Assembly (NCBI GenBank): GCA_964354225.1
Contig: CAYGZC010000340.1
Span: 1 to 23,105 of the forward strand
DNA from: CAYGZC01 sp964354225
GTDB lineage: Bacteria; Bacteroidota; Ignavibacteria; UBA10030; SZUA-254
Length of the DNA: 23,105 nucleotides
Direction of reading: 5' to 3'
Position numbers and translations under genes: made by a program
Notes under the pieces: generated by a model
Database searches by the model: none
What the model was told of the DNA's origin: nothing
What the model saw: only the letters and a program-made list of their open reading frames with translations
In this document: positions 16,509 through 23,105 of the stretch, piece by piece
Numbering within the stretch: position 1 is the stretch's first letter
How the letters are laid out: each line of letters opens with the position of its first letter

Positions 16509-19500
16509 ATGAAACATTTAAATTTCTTTATAGTACTCGTGTTACTAACGGTGCTTGCTACTTCGCTTGGTTTCGCTGGAAAAGAATCAGGCGTTAAAGC
16601 AAAACTTCCGGGTGTAACACAAACGAATCAACAGCTCGGATCGCATCCTGCGAGACAGCTGCAAGTTCTGGCTGAAGATGGTCAAGCCATTCCGGCCAAA
16701 AGCAGAACAACTAAAGTGCTCATCAGCAAGGAGCAATACAGTCCAACCTTGAAGATGCAAGATATAGCTTTAACTTCTGCAATGAAGACAATGGGGGGAT
16801 TGGCTGGTAATTTTGATATCCCAGGCCTATACCCATTCAACACGCTTGAAAATGCTGTTATCGTTCTCAACAATGTTGGTACTGCTTCTGATGTGACTTT
16901 CACATTGCTCGATGCCACTTATGTTGTGAATCCAATCACATTTTCATACAATGGAACAAATAACGTTACCATTAAACCTGCAACAGGTGTTGCGGTAACG
17001 ATTCAGTTTGTTTCGACACTCACCGATGGTAAGGGATTCGCATTCAATGGAGCGAAAAACATAACCATCGATGGCGAAGCAGATGGAATAACTCTTGAGT
17101 ATTCTGGCACAAGTGTATTCCCTGCGAGTGATGCTTTCGGTGCAACCATTTATATGACCGGTGCAACGGAAAACATTACTGTGAAGAACACACACATTAA
17201 AGGTCAAGTTGATAATGCGGTATGGGCAAACCAGACCGACGGACGACCGGCGATCTTTTTTTGGAATGCCGATGACGATCCATCATGGGCCGACGGTATT
17301 ACTTTTGACGGTTGCACAGTAACTAATGCAACAATTGGCCTCAAAGCATTATGCGAGGGTGTGAATTATTCAGTGAGTAATCTTACTGTAAAAAATAGCT
17401 TCTTTGGCGATGCGTATGGTGAGCCTCTCGTCCGCGCATTCATTATGGAGTGGGCATACTCTGTAACCTTCGAGAACAACGTATTCGATGGTCTTGACTA
17501 TTTATTAACTTATTTTGATTATGGGACTATGACAGAGTACGATCTATCAGCATTCTATGCCGCATATAGTCACCTTTATGATGGATACTATAACTCTATG
17601 TTAGGTCTCGATGGTACCGTTCTTAAGCATAATATTTTCCAAAATTTTCAAAGCACTGGAGCATCTGGTAACGGATATTATGCGATGGGTATACGGTCTT
17701 ATGGTTATAACCTTGGACTCGGAACCTATATCATATGGGAAAACAATAAATTCATGGGCGGCTGGATGACAAACAACAGGGTCGCCATTATTTATGGTGA
17801 GGGCAGTACTAAACTCTACCATAATACATTCAGGATAACGGGTACACAGACGTATTCTGGACAGAACAGAAGATGCGTATATAATGGAGGTACTTCATAT
17901 AACAACGTTGTTTCTAACGAAGCAACCAGTTTTGCTGGACCACCGTCTAGCGCTCTTCATTGCTTCTTCCCGGTTGGAACAAATAATAACAACGCAGTAT
18001 ACGCTCCAAATGGAGTTCCATTTAATTCACTCAGCGAGGTTGGAGCTGTTGCCGCAGGATATAACATTAACGGCGTATGGGGAAACCCAAGTTTGGATGC
18101 AGATCTGAATATCACAACCGGTCCTTCCTCAGCAGAAAATATCGGTCGCCAATGGCTGCCTGTTGTAACAGACTTTGCAGGCGCAACAGTTGATACGAGT
18201 GCATTAGGTACACGTGATGCCGGTGTTTATCAGTTTTCGACCGGTGTTGCAATCGGAGTTGATGTATTTCCATCAAACTTTACAATTCCGCCTGCCGGAA
18301 TTCCCGTTGGTCCTCCACAGATACCAACTGTAAGAGTAAAGAATAACTCAGCAGATACAACAGATGCATTCAATCTGATAGTCAAGCAAACTGCAGGTGC
18401 TGGAGCTTATCTCGACACAGTATTGGTTACCTTATTACCGATGGAGAGTAAACTTGTAACTTTCGACGCATGGAACCCACCATCAGCAGGTGGTTATACT
18501 TTTAGCGCAACTACCGAACTTACCGGTGACATTAAAATAGGTAATGATATAATTACAACAAGTACAACGGCAAGTAATCCAATACTCATCAGCGCACCTA
18601 AAACTTATACATGGGATGTGAGTAATGAGGGTTGGACAGGAACAAACGACTTTAAACTGAAAAGTGGCTTTACTAAATTAGGTGGTCCGAAATCAGGCCA
18701 ATCGTGGGTAACCGAGCGTCCGACATTAGCATCGACTTATACAGAAGGTGCGAATGCGGCCGTGCAAGGTTACGCTGCTAACTATCCTGGTCCGAACCTT
18801 GTGACTAGCCCATGGTTAGATATATCAGGGTTAACTGGATCGACATTATATATTAGTCTCGATCATAGCTTAAAGACGGAACCCGGTTGGGATATTTGTT
18901 GGTTACGATATACGACCGACGGTATAACATGGCGTCATCTCGGCAAACTGAACGATCCTAAGGGTGTCAACATCTATAATGAATCAGTCTATGAATATGC
19001 TGACGTAATTCCCGACGCCATAGACAAGGCAACAATGATTCAGTATGGATTGATTACGGACCCCTTGGCCCATATTGCTACATGGTCAAGCAATGGTGGA
19101 GCTACTGCGACTGGTCCGTACGGATGGGTTTACGCTCAGTTAAGAATTAATACTGGCGACTATACACCCGAAATCGTTGGATCAACCGCAATCAGATTCC
19201 AATACCTTACATTTTCTGACGCATTGGGAACGGAAGACCCAGGTGGTTGGGCAGTTGATAATTTCACAATCACAAATACTGCTCCTACCTTTACTGGTAA
19301 CACCATTACAGGAACTGCATATCATGATCAAAATGGTAACGGACAGTTCGATGTTGAGCCAGTTGTGCCTAATGTAGATGTCTTCTTGACATATTTCAGT
19401 GTTCCACTGGATACTGAAAAGACAGATGGTAATGGCGTATATACCTTCCTTCCACCAAGTCTAGGTGGTCGAGTAAATCTCCCTGGTTCATATCAAGTTC

Positions 19501-22046
19501 GCTTTGACAAACCAGGATATGCATGGACTGAGCCGGCTGTTATGTCAGGTATCGCCAACGTGAATTGTCCGTCGGATGGTTCAACGAAGACACAGAACTT
19601 AGGTTACTTCGAAGGTTATGTGACTGGTATAAAATTCAACGATCTGTACGACGATAGTTTGTATACTCCCATACTCGATCCTCCGCTACAGGGCTGGACG
19701 ATTGAAGTACACAAAGATTCAGCTAACGGTCCACTAATTGGTACTGCTATATCGGGTGTTAACGGAATATACAAAGTCCCCCTACCACCATATTATTGGG
19801 GCGGAACAAACCCTGGTAATTATGTGGTAAAAGAAGTTGCTCGACCTACAATTGGTCGCCAGACGTATCCATGGAATCCAAGTAAGAACTACACAATAAC
19901 TATCACTGGTACCAGTGGTGGTTTAAGTGCAGGGGTTACCGATATAAACTTTGGTAACTTCGTCTTCGGAACTATCCTTTGCGAAGTTGTTCAGGATCGT
20001 AATGGAAACGGCGTAAGAGATTTGTCTGATTATCCGGCACTCCTACCGGGTGTACCGAGAGTATATATCGATGTATTCAAGAATCAGGTAAAGATCGGAA
20101 CAGATACGTTGTCCGATGGTGTCTCTTCTCATCTGTATCGTTCGTTGGAAATGGGCACTTATGGATTCAAGAGAGTAAACGCTATTCCAACGGGCCATGT
20201 TGAAACGGCTCCGGCGTCAACCAATCCACCGTCACCTACGGATCTATTGGATTCGATCACTGTTATCATCGATCGGTGCGGCATAGTTGATTCAGCCAGC
20301 TTCTTATACTTCAATCTAATCAGCGTAAGTGGAATGAAGTTTGAGGATAAGGACAACAGCGGCTCGTTAAATGCTGGTGATGTGGGTGCTGATGGTTGGA
20401 CGATCAACATTAGCGGCTCCGTCTATGGTTCTGCTTCGGCAGTTACTGCTGGCGGTGGCAATTATACAATTACTAATGTTGGTCCTGGTTTGCATACTGT
20501 TAGTGAAACTATACTCAGTTCGGATTGGCAGCAAACCTACGCTCCCCCATCCAGCCCCCCAACCCTCCCCAACGTAAACCCCTTTACTGCTATAACGGCA
20601 AGTCAGGGTGGTGACAGAGTGAACATGAACTTTGGTAACTTCAAGGAGTTCTGTGTAGCCGGTATCAAGTTCCACGATAGTGATATGGATGGCGTACAGG
20701 ATGAAGGTGAAGAACCATTAGCGGGCTGGACCATTAGTCTAACCCATCAGGATTCAATTGTGACCGGTGTGGATGGTAAGTTCGAGTGGTGCGGTCTGCC
20801 TCGTGGAAGCTACACGTTATCCGAAACACCGCAAGTCGGCTGGGTAGCATCAACACCTCCGGGTGGAACGATTACGTTCAACGGCATCAGCGGTGATACT
20901 ATAGTAATACCGTTCGGTAATTCCGGACCAGTCGAGAATACTAAGTACCGCACGTTCACGTATGAGCAGTTGCGGGATTGCAGCATCCCTGCCAATAACC
21001 AAAAAGTGCTCAAAGCTCCAAAGATGACGGCACCGGCAAAGGCACCGTGGTACGCAATACCAATGATGACCTTAGTCAACCAACTCGTAGCACCATTGAC
21101 AAAAGGAGGAGAGGCTGCCGTGTTGTTAGTTGGTGAACGGAATAAAGTCTATCCATGGGGCAAGATAGCACCATGGTTAGAGCCTGCGTCGTATAGCGAT
21201 GTCAGTAAGACATTAGTTGCGAACTGTGGTAAGGTGTCATTAGCATGGCATACTGGAGCGCCACAGCCGTTCAACATCACTGGCACTAGTGTTATGGCCA
21301 AGAGGTATAAGAGTATACCTCCGGGTACGAAGAACAACAACAAGCTTGACGCTGAGTTGTTGACATTGCAAGTTAACCTTGCGTTAAGTGATAAGGGACA
21401 TACAACCACCGGATTAGGTGCTATTATTTATCCAACACCAGGTCCCTGGGGATCGAATATCGCGATCGATTCTGTAGAGGCATACGCCAACAAGATCATG
21501 ACCAACTGGTATACGGGTATGGTAACCCCATCACCTGCTAACCCGGCTGATTATGATGCGTTGTACACTGCCGTTAGAGGAATCAATCTGGCATTTGCAT
21601 CGACATCAGTTGTCGATACAACACCGGATGGCGGATGGCGCGCTCCGAAGTTCAAGTATGTTGGAATAAAGAATGCGATAGAAGTAGGATTCCTATTGCC
21701 AACGGCAGCTCCAAAGGCACGACCGGTTGGCACGCCTGAAGTGATACCGGATGTGTATGCACTGGGTCAGAACTATCCGAACCCATTCAACCCAACAACA
21801 ACACTTTCGTTTGAATTACCGAGTGATGCAGTTGTAACTTTGAAGATCTATAACTTATTAGGTCAAGAAGTAGCAACGGTACTCGATCGTCAAGAATATT
21901 CTGCAGGAACGTATGAGGAATCATTTGATGCAAGTCAGCTTGCGTCGGGTGTTTACCTCTATCGTGTCGTTGTGGAACAAATTGGCGACGATGGCAGCAC
22001 GGGTCAATCATTCACGCAAGTGAAGAAGATGGTGTTGATAAAGTAA
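16509..22046 (+). CDS. Giant T9SS surface protein: beta-helix, five SdrD_B-like domains, sorting domain
   Basis: Protein of 1845 residues. Signal peptide about 1-24 (ending GFAGKES). Residues about 100-560 look like a parallel beta-helix (short strands such as NNVTIKPATG, KNITIDGEADG, ENITVKNTHI, YSVTFENNVFDG). A CARDB-like Ig segment follows (about 575-695), then a jelly-roll/MAM-like domain (about 699-925, YTWDVSNEGWTG to GGWAVDNFTI). Five SdrD_B-like domains start near 931, 1036, 1153, 1270 and 1380, most with D-x-D/N-x-N/D-G loops that suggest calcium binding and ends like NFGNF. Residues about 1475-1745 are a module I cannot name (LLTLQVNLALSDKG within). The T9SS type A tail begins QNYPNPFNPT at 1754 and is about 87% identical to that of the protease at 1059. 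Strong AAGGAGG four bases before ATG. Likely a long surface adhesin or matrix protein; binding partner unknown. Confidence 0.88.
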   Translation: MKHLNFFIVLVLLTVLATSLGFAGKESGVKAKLPGVTQTNQQLGSHPARQLQVLAEDGQAIPAKSRTTKVLISKEQYSPTLKMQDIALTSAMKTMGGLAGNFDIPGLYPFNTLENAVIVLNNVGTASDVTFTLLDATYVVNPITFSYNGTNNVTIKPATGVAVTIQFVSTLTDGKGFAFNGAKNITIDGEADGITLEYSGTSVFPASDAFGATIYMTGATENITVKNTHIKGQVDNAVWANQTDGRPAIFFWNADDDPSWADGITFDGCTVTNATIGLKALCEGVNYSVSNLTVKNSFFGDAYGEPLVRAFIMEWAYSVTFENNVFDGLDYLLTYFDYGTMTEYDLSAFYAAYSHLYDGYYNSMLGLDGTVLKHNIFQNFQSTGASGNGYYAMGIRSYGYNLGLGTYIIWENNKFMGGWMTNNRVAIIYGEGSTKLYHNTFRITGTQTYSGQNRRCVYNGGTSYNNVVSNEATSFAGPPSSALHCFFPVGTNNNNAVYAPNGVPFNSLSEVGAVAAGYNINGVWGNPSLDADLNITTGPSSAENIGRQWLPVVTDFAGATVDTSALGTRDAGVYQFSTGVAIGVDVFPSNFTIPPAGIPVGPPQIPTVRVKNNSADTTDAFNLIVKQTAGAGAYLDTVLVTLLPMESKLVTFDAWNPPSAGGYTFSATTELTGDIKIGNDIITTSTTASNPILISAPKTYTWDVSNEGWTGTNDFKLKSGFTKLGGPKSGQSWVTERPTLASTYTEGANAAVQGYAANYPGPNLVTSPWLDISGLTGSTLYISLDHSLKTEPGWDICWLRYTTDGITWRHLGKLNDPKGVNIYNESVYEYADVIPDAIDKATMIQYGLITDPLAHIATWSSNGGATATGPYGWVYAQLRINTGDYTPEIVGSTAIRFQYLTFSDALGTEDPGGWAVDNFTITNTAPTFTGNTITGTAYHDQNGNGQFDVEPVVPNVDVFLTYFSVPLDTEKTDGNGVYTFLPPSLGGRVNLPGSYQVRFDKPGYAWTEPAVMSGIANVNCPSDGSTKTQNLGYFEGYVTGIKFNDLYDDSLYTPILDPPLQGWTIEVHKDSANGPLIGTAISGVNGIYKVPLPPYYWGGTNPGNYVVKEVARPTIGRQTYPWNPSKNYTITITGTSGGLSAGVTDINFGNFVFGTILCEVVQDRNGNGVRDLSDYPALLPGVPRVYIDVFKNQVKIGTDTLSDGVSSHLYRSLEMGTYGFKRVNAIPTGHVETAPASTNPPSPTDLLDSITVIIDRCGIVDSASFLYFNLISVSGMKFEDKDNSGSLNAGDVGADGWTINISGSVYGSASAVTAGGGNYTITNVGPGLHTVSETILSSDWQQTYAPPSSPPTLPNVNPFTAITASQGGDRVNMNFGNFKEFCVAGIKFHDSDMDGVQDEGEEPLAGWTISLTHQDSIVTGVDGKFEWCGLPRGSYTLSETPQVGWVASTPPGGTITFNGISGDTIVIPFGNSGPVENTKYRTFTYEQLRDCSIPANNQKVLKAPKMTAPAKAPWYAIPMMTLVNQLVAPLTKGGEAAVLLVGERNKVYPWGKIAPWLEPASYSDVSKTLVANCGKVSLAWHTGAPQPFNITGTSVMAKRYKSIPPGTKNNNKLDAELLTLQVNLALSDKGHTTTGLGAIIYPTPGPWGSNIAIDSVEAYANKIMTNWYTGMVTPSPANPADYDALYTAVRGINLAFASTSVVDTTPDGGWRAPKFKYVGIKNAIEVGFLLPTAAPKARPVGTPEVIPDVYALGQNYPNPFNPTTTLSFELPSDAVVTLKIYNLLGQEVATVLDRQEYSAGTYEESFDASQLASGVYLYRVVVEQIGDDGSTGQSFTQVKKMVLIK

Positions 22047-22065
22047 ATCCCAACTTAGGGGTCTT

Positions 22066-22095
22066 TCTCCCGTCCCGCGAGAGTGGGGCGGGAGA
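22066..22095. terminator. Strong GC-rich hairpin between two T9SS genes
   Basis: TCTCCCGTCCC (22066-22076) / GGGGCGGGAGA (22085-22095), 11 pairs with one G-U, loop GCGAGAGT. It begins 20 bases after the stop codon of the giant gene. No U tract follows (ACTAATTAAG), so it may stabilise the mRNA end or be a dispersed palindrome rather than a classic terminator. Confidence 0.45.
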
Positions 22096-22156
22096 ACTAA
22101 TTAAGAACAATAATTCATTATCAATTAACATTTATATACCTTTTCGGAGGGTAGAA

Positions 22157-23105
22157 ATGAAATTAAATAAAAGCGTAAAAATCATTCTCATATTTGCCGT
22201 GATCTTCATAGGTGCATACGGAACATCCTATTCCCAGCAACCGTCATCTGAAATTTGGATTAAGGTAAAGGATTATTTTCCAGCCGGGGGTAAGGATGAA
22301 GCTACCGATTGGTTCGGTAATCACATCAATGCCAGATTTTATCCGTTAGATACTATATCTCTACATTTATTTAATCCGCCGGATAGCTGTTCGCGCATTC
22401 GAGAAGTATCATCGCCGCCGCTTCCTCCTGGATTTGCTCATGTTTGGAAAAACATTAAAAATCGTCCAACAAATCCGTATGGTCTTGGTTTAGTGCTATA
22501 TGATTTTAGAGGAATTCCCACAAATACAACACAGAAGGATACATTCCATCTCTATTTCTCGAATAATTATGCAATAGATACAGCCAGTTTCCTTATTAAA
22601 TGGCCCGATGTTGCATATTTAGCCGATCGATGCGACAGCATGTGGCTAAACTATAACGATCCCAATGTCGAACCCATCTCCCAATGGGTGGATATGTTTT
22701 CAGTTGATAGTCTTGATATACCGTTAGCGACTATGAATGGAATAACGGAAATATGGATTTATAAATATGGCTGTAAACTTGTCGATGGCTGTGGACAGGT
22801 GGGAGTCAAAGAGGAATCGCGAACTATCCCGACCGGTTTTTCGCTGTATCCTAATTATCCGAATCCATTCAATCCAAGCACAACATTACGGTTCGACATT
22901 GAAAAGAGTGCGATGACGGAAATTTCGATATATAACGTTTTAGGACAAAAAGTGATAACGCTTGTATCGGAAGAATTATCACCGGGTACTTATTCTACAA
23001 CCTGGAATGGATTGAACGCTCAGGGTAACTCGGTAGCAAGCGGAGTTTATTATGTTCGTATGGCGTCACATCAAACTGCGAGCCAGGGAACCACAAAGGA
23101 ATTTA
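22157..23105 (+). CDS. Secreted protein with T9SS sorting domain (runs off right edge)
   Basis: Open from ATG 22157 to the window end, 316 residues seen. GGAGG lies six bases before the start. Signal peptide at about 1-27 (MKLNKSVKIILIFAVIFIGA, then YGTSYSQ). The middle (about 28-225) is a single unrecognised domain with several Cys (PPDSCSRI, DRCDSMW, YGCKLVDGCGQ) that may form disulfides. From about 232 it is a typical T9SS type A sorting domain: FSLYPNYPNPFNPSTTLRF, ISIYNVLGQKV, GTYSTTWNGLNAQG, ASGVYYVRM. Probably only the last ten or so residues (the usual basic K-K/R-L-L-L end) are missing. It lies 110 bp after the giant gene on the same strand and could be cotranscribed if the hairpin at 22066 does not stop transcription. 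Function unknown; surface or extracellular location is inferred. Confidence 0.85.
   Translation, partial: MKLNKSVKIILIFAVIFIGAYGTSYSQQPSSEIWIKVKDYFPAGGKDEATDWFGNHINARFYPLDTISLHLFNPPDSCSRIREVSSPPLPPGFAHVWKNIKNRPTNPYGLGLVLYDFRGIPTNTTQKDTFHLYFSNNYAIDTASFLIKWPDVAYLADRCDSMWLNYNDPNVEPISQWVDMFSVDSLDIPLATMNGITEIWIYKYGCKLVDGCGQVGVKEESRTIPTGFSLYPNYPNPFNPSTTLRFDIEKSAMTEISIYNVLGQKVITLVSEELSPGTYSTTWNGLNAQGNSVASGVYYVRMASHQTASQGTTKEF

Overview
The window looks like chromosomal DNA of a bacterium in the Bacteroidota / Ignavibacteriota / Chlorobiota group. This is inferred from four secreted proteins that end in type IX secretion (T9SS, Por) sorting domains of the 'NYPNPFNP' class, from SdrD_B-type surface-protein domains, and from the AT-rich, widely spaced gene layout. 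No species can be named from the sequence alone.

Left part (1-9500). The 5' end of polA (DNA polymerase I) runs off the left edge on the minus strand. Divergent from it is a papain-family (C1A) secreted cysteine protease with a lectin-like region, four 94-residue repeats, an SdrD_B domain and a T9SS tail. Facing it on the minus strand is a 1231-residue T9SS cargo protein with an eight-repeat SBBP beta-propeller, ended by a clear intrinsic terminator. The region 8777-9528 has no intact gene. It holds what looks like a decayed 3' end of a second polA copy and a good plus-strand terminator with no recognisable gene before it.

Middle part (9500-15900). An MdtG-like MFS exporter (minus) is divergent from a lipoprotein with an Ig-like domain, which is followed by an EamA-family (DMT) transporter. 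Next come tRNA-Ser(UGA), preceded by a partial tRNA-Ser copy whose anticodon arm is replaced by small hairpins, then a 41-bp tandem repeat, an orphan GvpL/GvpF-like protein, tRNA-Asp(GUC), and an exported DUF1573-type protein split by a -1 frameshift at a run of eight A.

Right part (15900-23105). A 647-bp leader with a consensus-like promoter precedes a 1845-residue T9SS protein (beta-helix, ligand-binding-like domain, five SdrD_B-like domains, an unidentified module, sorting domain). Another T9SS cargo gene runs off the right edge. The T9SS genes share a theme of export across the outer membrane and anchoring at the surface. Two of them (5081-8776 and 16509-22046) share a precisely spaced upstream element, which suggests common control.

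I found no CRISPR array, transposase, toxin-antitoxin pair or evident defence operon. The unusual material is mostly regulatory, repeat-derived or decayed sequence, rather than a new multi-gene system.
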